Below, piece after piece: positions 17,402 through 25,849 of a DNA stretch of 64,000 bases; position 1 is the first letter of the stretch, and the number at the start of each line of letters is the position of its first letter. The position numbers were made by a program, and so were the translations under genes. Under the pieces are notes generated by a model. That model did not search any database. It had not been told where the DNA came from and worked only from the letters and a program-made list of their open reading frames with translations. The stretch is taken from assembly GCF_003710905.1 (NCBI RefSeq), contig NZ_RHHV01000002.1, forward strand, positions 62,001 to 126,000, read 5' to 3'. The DNA is from Brevibacillus parabrevis (lineage in GTDB: Bacteria > Bacillota > Bacilli > Brevibacillales > Brevibacillaceae).

Positions 17402-18217
17402 CTAGCGTGCTCGCAGCTCCTGGCGCAAGGAGGCGAGAACCGTCTGCAAAATCTCCTCGGAAGCGCTCATTCCTGATGCTTGCGTAAAATGAAAGCTGGC
17501 TACGGCATCATTGTGGCCGCGAAGCTGATAGATTTCCCCGTGCGGAGGAACGACAGCGAGGTGTGCTGCTTCCAAAAGCGGCATGTCCAGCAGGGAATCG
17601 CCGGCAGCAATCATCCGATCGTCTTGTTCCAATGCGCACACGTACAGGGAAGCATCGCGCTTGTTTACGGCTTGCGGTACGAGGTAGAGCTTTCGGCCTT
17701 GAATGGACATGCTCCAGTTTTGCTCAGTGACCCACTGTTCGAAGTCGCGCAGTTCGTCGACAGGCATTTTTTCGCGATCGATGATGCTGTAGAAAAACAA
17801 ATCTTCAGCCATTCGCTCGCGGATGACCCATTGCTCGTGGCTGATCCGGGCGAAGCCTGCCAGCATGTCGTGGATTGCTGCGCATTCGTTGATCATTTTA
17901 CTGCGCACCTGACGGCTCCATTGCTCGTCGATTTGTCCGTCACGAAGCACATGGCCGCCGTTGCTCGTAATGGCATAGCGCGGTACAAGCTCGTTTTGGA
18001 AAATGGCAATGCGTTTATACTGCTCAATCGTTCTTGTAGTTACTGGTACAAACAAACACTGCAAGTGCACCTCATGAAGCAAGTGAATCGCCAGGTCAGA
18101 CATGTGCGAGATAGGCGCGCCGTCCAGCACCTCGACCACCTGAAACGGTTGTGTATGGTCTGCAAGGAAGCGCGTTCCGTACAGGAGCGTCTGATCCAGA
18201 TCGCTGGCAAAAATCAT
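17402..18217 (-). CDS. HAD-superfamily phosphatase of the Ter cluster
   Basis: Predicted cytosolic phosphoesterase, 271 aa, starting at the ATG that overlaps the previous gene's stop (ATGA) and follows GAGAGGGGAAAACC. HAD motif I is at the very N-terminus (FASDLDQTLLYG). A lysine-containing middle part and motif IV, MIAAGDSLLDMPLLEAAH, near residue 210 complete the site. The cap domain lies between, as in Cof-type phosphatases. In Ter-linked biosynthetic modules a HAD enzyme typically accompanies phosphoribosyltransferases, suggesting it dephosphorylates a nucleotide-like intermediate. Confidence 0.85.
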   Translation of the reverse strand: MIFASDLDQTLLYGTRFLADHTQPFQVVEVLDGAPISHMSDLAIHLLHEVHLQCLFVPVTTRTIEQYKRIAIFQNELVPRYAITSNGGHVLRDGQIDEQWSRQVRSKMINECAAIHDMLAGFARISHEQWVIRERMAEDLFFYSIIDREKMPVDELRDFEQWVTEQNWSMSIQGRKLYLVPQAVNKRDASLYVCALEQDDRMIAAGDSLLDMPLLEAAHLAVVPPHGEIYQLRGHNDAVASFHFTQASGMSASEEILQTVLASLRQELRAR

Positions 18218-19359
18218 TGGTTTTCCCCTCTCATCGGTCGGATAATGCCGCAGCAGGAATAGCTCATATCCGAACGTTCCTCCACCAATACACCCCTGTC
18301 TTTGGCGAGCATGATGATATGGGCAAGATTCGGGTTGTCGACTGAATCGACGAGGATTTTCCACGGCACTCTGCGCAAGAGTACGCGAGTCGTTTCACCA
18401 ACCCCCGGTTTGATCAAATTGACATCATCTATTTCCAGCTCCTGCTGAATCCGCGAAATATCGTGCATTCCTTTCCAGGTTGGCACGTAGTCGTCTTCAT
18501 GGCGGATCAATTCGGCTGCTTGTTCCTTGGCTTCGGCGGCAATATCGGCAAAATGGGCCGAGATCGTATCGACGAACAAGTTCGAGACATCTTCTGCGAT
18601 CCATTCCCGATAAAATTTGGCTCCATGAAATTCGCCAGTTGCAAGGAGATCATCGCGGTGGACGGTACGGCTGATCAAGCCGGACACAGTCGAGTTCAGG
18701 CAAGCGCTGGGGATCAAAAAGTCTTCGCGGGTGCCAAATGTTTGGACGCAATGCCCCGGGTCAGCGAGTACAGCCAGATCGGCATCAAGCCGCAGCAGGT
18801 ACTTTTGATTGAAACGGGATATCGCCTCGTGCAACACGGACGTAATCGCCCCTTTTCCCGTCCAGCCATCCACGAACTGAATCTTTTTGCCCGGATGCTG
18901 TTCCAGAATGTAGTGCAGCGCGTTTTCGTCAATGCCTTTGCCGCGAATGATCGAAATGCTGTAGTGAGGTGCATCGAGCTGATGAATTTGGCGCAAATAG
19001 CGGCGGATCAAAACACCAATGGGCGTCCCGGCCCGCGCCAGCGAGGCCAGCACAAGCTCCCTGCCTTTTCGCGCCAGAATCAATTCAGCTACGACTGCTG
19101 ACGCCAGCGCCACTTTGCGTGCCGTCGTCTGCAAGGCGTGATGAAACAAGGAGATGTACTCGGCAGAAGGCTGATACTCAACAGGAAGCATTTCCGAATA
19201 GTGGGTGCCTGCCTGAATCAGTTCTTCGCGGTCTTCCGTGTTGGTTTCTTCCATCAATTCGCTGATATCTTTCAACAGGAAGGTAACATCTTCTGCTGGA
19301 TAGCTCCCCATTTGGGGCGGCTTCATAAGTTCTACAGCGTATACTGATCCTCGATCCAT
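18214..19359 (-). CDS. StiP-type protein: phosphoribosyltransferase-like domain plus PELOTA RNA-binding domain
   Basis: A 381-aa protein, started at ATG 19359 after AGAGGGGGAAACCGC. Most of it (about 50-300) matches the family named cysteine protease StiP. It contains FVDGWTGKGAI, which resembles a PRPP-binding loop, so the fold may be phosphoribosyltransferase-like rather than a protease. The last 70 residues (VNLIKPGVGETTRVLLRRVPW, then CCGIIRPM) look like a PELOTA-type RNA-binding domain. It overlaps the HAD gene by 4 nt and follows the TRSP phosphoribosyltransferase gene by 23 nt. Biochemical role unknown; the module assignment is firm. Confidence 0.78.
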   Translation of the reverse strand: MDRGSVYAVELMKPPQMGSYPAEDVTFLLKDISELMEETNTEDREELIQAGTHYSEMLPVEYQPSAEYISLFHHALQTTARKVALASAVVAELILARKGRELVLASLARAGTPIGVLIRRYLRQIHQLDAPHYSISIIRGKGIDENALHYILEQHPGKKIQFVDGWTGKGAITSVLHEAISRFNQKYLLRLDADLAVLADPGHCVQTFGTREDFLIPSACLNSTVSGLISRTVHRDDLLATGEFHGAKFYREWIAEDVSNLFVDTISAHFADIAAEAKEQAAELIRHEDDYVPTWKGMHDISRIQQELEIDDVNLIKPGVGETTRVLLRRVPWKILVDSVDNPNLAHIIMLAKDRGVLVEERSDMSYSCCGIIRPMRGENQ

Positions 19360-19382
19360 GCGGTTTCCCCCTCTCTTGGCTG

Positions 19383-20762
19383 TTAGCAAAACATGACGAC
19401 ATACTTGTGCGGAATCGGCAGTTGAGCCAAAGCTGCGTACAAACTGTTCAGCCGCTCATCGCTCGTCCCGCGTTCAAGGAACAGGAACAACTCGCTATAT
19501 CGCTGCTCCGGGATGTTGTAAATAAAGTTGGGAATGGCAGGATCATCGGGGCTCTCGTAGGAAAATGCATTTTGCACGGCATAAGCCTCTTTTGCTGCCG
19601 GATGGATGGGGCTTCGCGTCGTCGATTGATACAGGACGTCGTCGCCCATAAAAGCGGCGATCATCATCGGAACGTACATAAATTCGCCCGTTCCCATACA
19701 TAAGGCCCTGCCTGTGCGGTATTGCTGCAAAGCTTGTCCCAACTCGCGAAGTGTGCCGTGCAATTCACGCTGCTGCTCGGCTGTTATTCCGAAGCGGCCC
19801 GTTTCCAGCAAGTATGGTTGTGTGTTGATGAACCCTGATGGAGTGATGGAAGAAAAGGACAGCTTGGTCAGCGCAGCCGTTTCCAGCGGGATAACAACCG
19901 GGGCTGTGCCTGCGTGGGCAGAGGCAACGATTGTTTGCTGTGTCGGTTGCTCGCCTGTTGCTCCGTTTACTTCAATCTCCCCTTTGAGCAGGGAAATGGC
20001 CGTGATTTTGATGTCCAATTCGGCTTCAAGCTCCTGGAATTTGCGATGATCCTCTTGCGAACGCCAATCCAGCAAGGAAGCGACGATGTATTGCTTTCGC
20101 GGGAAGTGACGCTGAATCTCGCGAATGATGTTCAACGCTGTCTTGCCAGTCGTAATCTCATCATCTACTAATACGATTGGGCACTCAGAACGTAGCAAGT
20201 TTTTATTTACCGGATAAAAGTGATGAGCTACTGCGTGGGAATGCTCTTCTTCAAAGTCAATCGTGGACGGAAGCTCATTGATGCGCTCCCTGGTCGTATG
20301 AATGTATTCGGTCTTGCTGCCAAACGCACTGAACATGCTGTGTCCAAGTGCCGTAGCCGTCTCCGCAAAGCCGATGAACAACAACGGTTCGGGCAATTCA
20401 AAAGGATGCAGCAGCAGCTGGTGAAGAATCTCATCGCTTTTTTCCTGGTGGACGATCCCTTGCACAATCGCGGGCAGCTCTGCGACTTCGAGGGAGTACC
20501 GTTCTTCGAGGAGCCGGGCGGCCAATGCCATTCCGCTCAGCACAGATGTGGCGGGACGAACGGGCAAATGCTTGCCGAGAACTTTGCTGACAAACAGAAA
20601 GCTTCGTTTTTTGTTAATGCGGGCAGCCATCTGAAACAGTGCTTCCGGCGGGAGTTGATACGGATTTTGCTGAACGCGGATGGTGATGTCCAGATTACCG
20701 AGAATATTGAAGTTGAATATTTGATGTTCGGGCGAGGAGGTTGATAAAGTTGTTATGTTCAT
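19383..20762 (-). CDS. Phosphoribosyltransferase with C-terminal TRSP domain
   Basis: Predicted PRPP-dependent transferase, 459 aa. The PRPP-binding motif IVLVDDEITTGKTALNI is near residues 184-200. The C-terminal third (about 300-455) contains RFGIT and GRALCMGTGEFMYVPMMIA followed by YQSTTRSPI, characteristic of the TRSP domain found only in Ter-associated phosphoribosyltransferases. The ATG used here overlaps the end of the aldolase gene by 68 nt. The true start could be slightly downstream, although GGGGTG precedes this ATG. It is expected to join ribose phosphate to a base-like precursor. Confidence 0.85.
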   Translation of the reverse strand: MNITTLSTSSPEHQIFNFNILGNLDITIRVQQNPYQLPPEALFQMAARINKKRSFLFVSKVLGKHLPVRPATSVLSGMALAARLLEERYSLEVAELPAIVQGIVHQEKSDEILHQLLLHPFELPEPLLFIGFAETATALGHSMFSAFGSKTEYIHTTRERINELPSTIDFEEEHSHAVAHHFYPVNKNLLRSECPIVLVDDEITTGKTALNIIREIQRHFPRKQYIVASLLDWRSQEDHRKFQELEAELDIKITAISLLKGEIEVNGATGEQPTQQTIVASAHAGTAPVVIPLETAALTKLSFSSITPSGFINTQPYLLETGRFGITAEQQRELHGTLRELGQALQQYRTGRALCMGTGEFMYVPMMIAAFMGDDVLYQSTTRSPIHPAAKEAYAVQNAFSYESPDDPAIPNFIYNIPEQRYSELFLFLERGTSDERLNSLYAALAQLPIPHKYVVMFC

Positions 20763-21900
20763 GGAACACCCCGTACACTTTTGATTTGATCATGATTTTT
20801 TTCGCCCAGCTCGTATGCGGCTTGATTTCGTTCATCTTGTTGGCATATTGGCTCTTGGTCACGCCGTTTGTCTGGCTTTGCAGGATGGTACAGGCATCCT
20901 CGTATTCTTCTCGTGTAATCACTGCAAGGGAGTGGACAATTTTGATGTGGCTCGGGTGAATAATGGTTTTGCCAGTCAGGCCGTTTTCCTTGTCCAGCAA
21001 CACTTCCTTGATCAGCCCGTCCTGCCAGTGATTCAACAGTTGTTGGCGAAGCCTTCTCCCGGATGAACCGCCGAGTTTTTGTTCAAAAGGAGACTGGCGA
21101 AGTTGCGGTTTCAGCAATCTTTCTCCGGTTCCAAAATACTCCCAGACCGGACCTGATACGACGTGCTCGCTGCCCTGGCGGGTAAACATGTTGACGATGT
21201 CGCCGATGCAGTCGCGAATCGTGGAAATATCGTAAATCGACACGTCCGGCCCCCGGCGTAATCCGAACAGGCTGGAAAAGTCGGTTGCTCCCATGCGCAC
21301 GTTCAGAACGAGGTGCCGATATTTGTCTATCGTATTTTTGATAGAGAGCAGCTCGGCTGTCCGGGTCTCTTTGTAAATAACGTCGGCAGATTCCAGAATG
21401 GGCATGCCGTACACGGGAAAGGAAACATGCCGATTGCAGGATTCCAGCGCCTCCAGATACTCTTCTGCGTTGCGGCTGGTAAACTTCGGGAACACAAACC
21501 CTGTCAGGCAAATCAAGTCTTCTTGCAGCTCATCGACAATCCGGTTCATTTGGGCGACATCCCGTACCCGCACGAACATGATCGGAATATCGTCCTGGTG
21601 GATCAAGCCGTGCCGCATTTGGCTGGAAATATCGCGCACTTGCCGAATCAGCGATTGCTCCGCCTCAGGCACCTCATGATCACCGATGGCGTCTTCCAGG
21701 CAAATTACCATCGAAATCAAGCCTTCGTGTTTTTTGGTCATGACGTCCTGGGAGATGGTAGCCCGCATGGCTGGCATATAGAGCGTTGCTCCCAGTGCGT
21801 GGGCCAGCACTTCCTTTTCGGTACTTCGATTGATCGGAAGAGGGTGTATACTGAACAGTTCTGCTCTTTCATCTTCTAGCAAGTAATCAAAATGCCGCAT
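20695..21900 (-). CDS. HpcH/HpaI aldolase/citrate lyase-type enzyme of the Ter cluster
   Basis: TIM-barrel C-C lyase or synthase, 401 aa, related to citrate lyase beta subunit. Features seen are LYMPAMRATI early, the acidic VICLEDAIGDHEV (metal and substrate binding) near residue 70, VRVRD near 110, and LVLNVRMGATDFSSLFG in the second half. It is longer than CitE (about 290), as for Ter-cluster members. GAGGGGAG lies 12 nt before the ATG. It is the first gene of the biosynthetic part after terB, and probably makes the carbon skeleton used by the downstream transferases. Confidence 0.83.
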   Translation of the reverse strand: MRHFDYLLEDERAELFSIHPLPINRSTEKEVLAHALGATLYMPAMRATISQDVMTKKHEGLISMVICLEDAIGDHEVPEAEQSLIRQVRDISSQMRHGLIHQDDIPIMFVRVRDVAQMNRIVDELQEDLICLTGFVFPKFTSRNAEEYLEALESCNRHVSFPVYGMPILESADVIYKETRTAELLSIKNTIDKYRHLVLNVRMGATDFSSLFGLRRGPDVSIYDISTIRDCIGDIVNMFTRQGSEHVVSGPVWEYFGTGERLLKPQLRQSPFEQKLGGSSGRRLRQQLLNHWQDGLIKEVLLDKENGLTGKTIIHPSHIKIVHSLAVITREEYEDACTILQSQTNGVTKSQYANKMNEIKPHTSWAKKIMIKSKVYGVFHEHNNFINLLARTSNIQLQYSR

Positions 21901-21943
21901 AAAAAGAAACGACTCCCCTCTTCATCCCAATTCGCCATACGAT

Positions 21944-21985
21944 AAAAAAACAAGACTGCCTCTGGTATAAGGCAATCCCGCTTGT
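21944..21985 (-). terminator. Terminator between terB and the biosynthetic genes
   Basis: On the minus strand ATTGCCT pairs with AGGCAGT and CAAG with CTTG (a bulge between), followed by seven T residues. It directly follows the terB stop, so downstream genes need read-through or their own promoter. Confidence 0.75.
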
Positions 21986-21988
21986 TGG

Positions 21989-22444
21989 TTACAGCTGGAA
22001 ATCGCCTGGATTCAAATTAACGGTCTGGCAAATTTCCCGAACTACCATTTTTTCTTTCTCATCAAAATCGCCGTCTGCTGCACCAATGGCACAACACACA
22101 CTGATGAGAACTCGTGCTGCTTCCGAATTATTTTTGATTTTTCCGATTGCTTTGAGCGCTTCCATCTTGCCTACGCCATGATCAAATTCAAATCCGCTGA
22201 CAAAATGGTTGAACCGGGCGATAACATCGTTCATATTAAAAACTTTCAATTCTTCGCTTCGGTTGATATAAGCGGCCATCTTTTGTTTTTCTGTGGAGTC
22301 TATTTGTCCATCGGCTGCGGCAACCAATGCGCATCCCGCGACGACTGCATCCATAAAGTCACGATTCTGAAACTTTTTAACCTGGTCCCGCAAGGTCGAT
22401 TGCGTGCTTTTAAGCCAGTTCGAAAATGTGCCAGAAATTGACAT
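21989..22444 (-). CDS. terB: TerB-family tellurite resistance protein
   Basis: All-helical TerB-domain protein, 151 aa. The paired acidic repeats are visible: AAADGQIDSTEKQKMAAYI (about 42-60) and AIGAADGDFDEKEKMVVREI (about 120-140), which bind metal in known TerB structures. GGAGGTAATAAA precedes the ATG, and a good sigma-A promoter lies about 50 nt upstream. It is the first gene of the minus-strand Ter cluster. Confidence 0.93.
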   Translation of the reverse strand: MSISGTFSNWLKSTQSTLRDQVKKFQNRDFMDAVVAGCALVAAADGQIDSTEKQKMAAYINRSEELKVFNMNDVIARFNHFVSGFEFDHGVGKMEALKAIGKIKNNSEAARVLISVCCAIGAADGDFDEKEKMVVREICQTVNLNPGDFQL

Positions 22445-22493
22445 TTTATTACCTCCATCAACAAACTTCTGAAACTATGACGCCTATGCTACA

Positions 22494-22522
22494 ATCTTAC
22501 AACATTTGATATAATTTGGCAA
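22494..22522 (-). promoter_or_regulatory. Sigma-A type promoter of terB
   Basis: On the minus strand TTGCCA (22517-22522) and TAAGAT (22494-22499) are separated by exactly 17 nt, 50 nt upstream of the terB start codon. Confidence 0.65.
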
Positions 22523-22650
22523 AATCATAACGGATTTGTAAGAATTCCAGTATTCTCTTAAATTATTTATTGTTGGTGAAAGTCTATTTTTGCATGATTT
22601 TTGCTTAATACCGTTCGACAAAAACAGATAAATTTCCACAAACAACCAGC

Positions 22651-22800
22651 CTATATGTAAAAATTGATCCTTTTATACAATTGTGTGATCAAGTTCCGAC
22701 TGACATAGGCTACTTGTTGCAGGCCATCGAATGTAACAATGTATGTTTGACCAGACGGGTAGATGGCATGAATATCGTGGGGGGCGAAGCAATTGTACAC
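22651..22800 (-). CDS. Possible short gene or gene remnant
   Basis: A minus-strand frame is open from 22827 to a TAG at 22651. Its translation has normal protein-like composition, with segments such as YPSGQTYIVTFDGLQQVAY and SRNLITQLYKRI. The only plausible start is a GTG at 22800, which has no spaced ribosome binding site, so this may be the tail of a decayed gene or a 49-aa small protein. I do not recognise a family. The plus strand is also open over the same codons, which lowers confidence. Confidence 0.25.
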   Translation of the reverse strand: MYNCFAPHDIHAIYPSGQTYIVTFDGLQQVAYVSRNLITQLYKRINFYI

Positions 22801-22828
22801 ATCCCCGAACGCTTTTTTGCGATGCGAT

Positions 22829-23177
22829 CATATAATATCCCGCTATAAGGCAAAATAACGGAAGAACCCTGCCGATAACCCCGCAAAACTCATCGAGCAG
22901 TGGCTTTGGTTTTTGTGCCTTTATAAGGTTTTATGACCGTTTTTCAGTATGTCTCTATTAAAAGTGCATCATTACTAAAATTTAAGGCACCTTTAATAGC
23001 ATATAACTATCAATATATAGCAAATATTTTATTCTAAAGATAAAAGTGTTACACTATATACAGGTTGTAATTATTCCAGAAAAGGTGTGTACTAGGTAGC
23101 ACCCTGACTTGCAACGGGGCCAGATCAGGAGCCGCCTGCATCTTTTCTCCAAATACCAGCGAGTTAGGACGGTAAAA
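22829..23177. other. Intergenic region upstream of mqo
   Basis: This stretch contains no gene I can support. It is strongly AT-rich around 22960-23070, presumably the mqo promoter region. Bases 23080-23160 then form a GC-rich untranslated leader with CCTGA and TCAGG words that could pair around an 18-nt loop. I could not match it to a known riboswitch. Confidence 0.4.
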
Positions 23178-24680
23178 ATGAGTAGCAGACAAATGCAAAC
23201 AGACGTTATCTTAATTGGTGCCGGCATCATGAGTGCGACCCTAGGGTCACTGCTGAAGGAATTAGTACCAGACTGGAAAATTACAGTGTTTGAAAAGCTC
23301 TCAAAAGCAGGAGAGGAAAGCTCCAACGAGTGGAACAATGCAGGAACTGGGCATGCTGCACTCTGTGAGCTGAACTACACCAGCGAAAAGAAAGACGGAT
23401 CGGTCGACATCAGCAAAGCAATCAAGATCAATGAGCAGTTCCAAGTTTCCATGCAGTTCTGGTCTTATCTGGTGAACAACAAGCTGATCAGCAATCCGCA
23501 AGATTTCATTATGCCATTGCCCCATATGAGTTTGGTGCAAGGGGAGAGAAATGTATCGTTTTTGAAGAAACGTTTCGAAGCGATGGCAAACAATCCTTTG
23601 TTCCAAGGCATGGAGTTCTCCGATTCTCCAGAAAAACTGAAGGAATGGATTCCGCTTGTGATGGAAGGCCGCAACTCCGACGAGCCAATTGCTGCCACAA
23701 AGATCGACTCTGGAACGGATGTCAACTTTGGGGCCTTGACGCGTATGCTGTTTGATCACTTGAAGAGCAAAGACGTTGAAGTGAACTACGAGCACAGCGT
23801 TGATGACCTCAAGCGGGCCAGCGACGGTTCTTGGGAGCTGAAAGTGAAAAACCTGCATAACGGCAGTGTTCAACGCCATAAAGCGAAGTTCGTCTTTATC
23901 GGCGGTGGGGGCGGAAGCCTGCACTTGCTGCAAAAATCCGGTATCCCGGAAGGAAGACGCATTGGCGGCTTCCCGGTAAGTGGTATTTTTATGGTCTGTA
24001 AAAACCCGGATATTGTGGCGCAACATCATGCAAAAGTATACGGTAAAGCCAAGGTCGGCGCTCCGCCGATGTCCGTACCTCATTTGGACACACGTTATAT
24101 CGACAATAAAAAATCGTTGCTGTTCGGGCCATTCGCTGGCTTCTCGCCTAAGTTCCTGAAAACCGGCTCCATGTTCGATTTGATCACTTCTGTCAAACCG
24201 AACAACGTGATGACGATGCTGGCAGCAGGCGCGAAAGAGATGTCATTGACCAAATACCTGATTCAGCAAGTCATGCTTTCGAAAGAACAACGCATGGAAG
24301 AGCTGCGCGAGTTTATTCCGAATGCGAAAAGCGAAGACTGGGATATGGTTGTTGCCGGTCAGCGCGTACAGGTAATCAAAGATACCGAAGCTGGCGGCAA
24401 AGGAACGCTCCAGTTCGGTACGGAAGTCATCACGGCTGGCGATGGTTCGATCGCAGCTTTGTTGGGGGCATCTCCGGGTGCTTCTACCGCAGTATCTGTC
24501 ATGCTGGAAGTCCTCAAAAAATGCTTCCCGCAACATGTAACCGAGTGGGAAGCGAAGTTTAAAGAAATGATTCCTTCTTATGGCATGTCTTTGATGGACA
24601 ATCCAGAGCTGTTGCATGACATTCATGTAAACACAGCAAAGACGCTGGGGCTTGACAATAAACTGGTTGCTGTCCAGTAG
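23178..24680 (+). CDS. mqo: Malate:quinone oxidoreductase
   Basis: Membrane-associated FAD enzyme oxidising malate to oxaloacetate and passing electrons to the quinone pool, an alternative to NAD-malate dehydrogenase in the TCA cycle. It has 500 aa when started at ATG 23178, the family's normal length; the open frame upstream lacks a good start. FAD-binding [14 protein letters not shown] is at about residues 10-23. The Mqo hallmark segments [21 protein letters not shown] and [20 protein letters not shown] are present, and the protein ends with [17 protein letters not shown]. It is monocistronic, with a terminator 35 nt after the stop. Confidence 0.96.
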   Translation: MSSRQMQTDVILIGAGIMSATLGSLLKELVPDWKITVFEKLSKAGEESSNEWNNAGTGHAALCELNYTSEKKDGSVDISKAIKINEQFQVSMQFWSYLVNNKLISNPQDFIMPLPHMSLVQGERNVSFLKKRFEAMANNPLFQGMEFSDSPEKLKEWIPLVMEGRNSDEPIAATKIDSGTDVNFGALTRMLFDHLKSKDVEVNYEHSVDDLKRASDGSWELKVKNLHNGSVQRHKAKFVFIGGGGGSLHLLQKSGIPEGRRIGGFPVSGIFMVCKNPDIVAQHHAKVYGKAKVGAPPMSVPHLDTRYIDNKKSLLFGPFAGFSPKFLKTGSMFDLITSVKPNNVMTMLAAGAKEMSLTKYLIQQVMLSKEQRMEELREFIPNAKSEDWDMVVAGQRVQVIKDTEAGGKGTLQFGTEVITAGDGSIAALLGASPGASTAVSVMLEVLKKCFPQHVTEWEAKFKEMIPSYGMSLMDNPELLHDIHVNTAKTLGLDNKLVAVQ

Positions 24681-24715
24681 ACGGCAGACGGTTCTTTAAT
24701 CCAATCATAAGCAAG

Positions 24716-24760
24716 CGGCCTTTCTCCTGCACATTGCGTTGCGGGAAGAGAGGCCGTTTT
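24716..24760 (+). terminator. Terminator after mqo
   Basis: CGGCCTTTCTCC and the complementary GGGAAGAGAGGCCG form a long hairpin followed by TTTTATTTT. Confidence 0.8.
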
Positions 24761-24936
24761 ATTTTGGCTGTTTGCTTGGTCAGCCGCTCGTCTGTTCGTG
24801 GATGACAGGCTGGCATGGGACTGCTACGGATAGGCCGCAAGTAGCATTTTCAAAGACTTCCCTGATTTCAAAGGAATATGTTGGAGAATGGTGGAAAAAG
24901 AAAGAGAGTCATTTCGGGAGACAATTTTCAGACAAA

Positions 24937-25719
24937 GTGGTGAACCGCGTGGAACCTGTATATTCGCAAATCGATGCTATCCTTTCTCAGATGCGGTCAG
25001 TCGTGCAAGCAATGTGCGAACAAGACCCTGACTTTTACGCGAAACATCCGATGCAACTGCTTGCCGAAGCAGACGAGCAAGCAATCAAAAGCGTGACGGA
25101 AACATGGACGCTGCCTGAGGAGTACGTGTATTTTTTACAGCACTATGTTCCACAATCTGTGTCCTGGAGCACGGATGATTATATCAACCTGGATATATAC
25201 GGGGCAAAGGATTTGCCGGATGGCCAGCTCGGGTACAACTACAATCCGGTGACAGATGAAGTGATAGAGGACTGGCCGAGAAGCTTTTTGGTGATTGCTA
25301 ACGACGAGGGCGATCCATACTGCATCGATCTGTCCAGAGGCGACACCGTGATTTATACCGCAGAACACGGCAGGGGAGTCTGGGATTTTGCTGTCGCGTA
25401 CGACAATCTGTCGGAGTTGCTGCGCAGCGCTCTGCGACCGCGGAGCATCACGGAAACAGACGTAGAAGAGATGGAAGACTTTATATACAACAAAGTCATG
25501 ATCACAGGTGCGGGTGCTGACAAGCTCAAGACGCTGCTGTTCATCAAAAAATGGTTCAAATGCGATTACGGGCAAGCAAAAGCTCATCTGGAAGCTGCTC
25601 CTCTGCTCGTGTTCAAAGGACTGGAGTCAGTCGCTGCCAAGGTCGCAAACGAGCTGGCCAGCATAGGTGCGGAGTACGAGGTAAGCCAAATCAGTTTTAC
25701 GGAATTTGTGCAAAGATAG
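24937..25719 (+). CDS. SUKH (SMI1/KNR4) protein with ribosomal L7/L12-like C-terminal domain
   Basis: The middle part has the SMI1/KNR4 pattern TLPEEYVYFLQHYV, then DWPRSFLVIANDEGDPYCID and a tryptophan in HGRGVWDFAVAY. SUKH proteins commonly act as immunity proteins against toxin nucleases or other effectors. The last 65 residues (ADKLKTLLFIKKWF, then YGQAKAHLEAAPLLV, then ELASIGAEYEV) resemble the L7/L12 C-terminal domain. The start is uncertain: two adjacent GTG codons at 24937/24940 follow GGGAGA by about 15 nt, and the frame stays open to 24739, which overlaps the mqo terminator. No toxin gene is next to it. Confidence 0.68.
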   Translation: MVNRVEPVYSQIDAILSQMRSVVQAMCEQDPDFYAKHPMQLLAEADEQAIKSVTETWTLPEEYVYFLQHYVPQSVSWSTDDYINLDIYGAKDLPDGQLGYNYNPVTDEVIEDWPRSFLVIANDEGDPYCIDLSRGDTVIYTAEHGRGVWDFAVAYDNLSELLRSALRPRSITETDVEEMEDFIYNKVMITGAGADKLKTLLFIKKWFKCDYGQAKAHLEAAPLLVFKGLESVAAKVANELASIGAEYEVSQISFTEFVQR

Positions 25720-25784
25720 GCTGGTGGGAGCATAGGGCTTTCTTTTTATTTACCCGCATGAGCACTTGATGTATACTCTTTTAG

Positions 25785-25799
25785 TGATAATGATTATCA
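25785..25799 (+). promoter_or_regulatory. Perfect Fur box
   Basis: TGATAATGATTATCA is an exact 7-1-7 Fur palindrome, 51 nt upstream of the lipoprotein start codon. TTGATG (25767-25772) upstream may be part of the promoter. Confidence 0.85.
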
Positions 25800-25849
25800 T
25801 TTTCTTTATTGATCGTTATTCATTAATGGAGAGGGGCTTTGATTCAGCT

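Noticed and set aside
22885..22899. Short match by memory to the end of a kanamycin resistance gene
   Set aside because: Only about 15 nt and no further similarity on either side; treated as chance.
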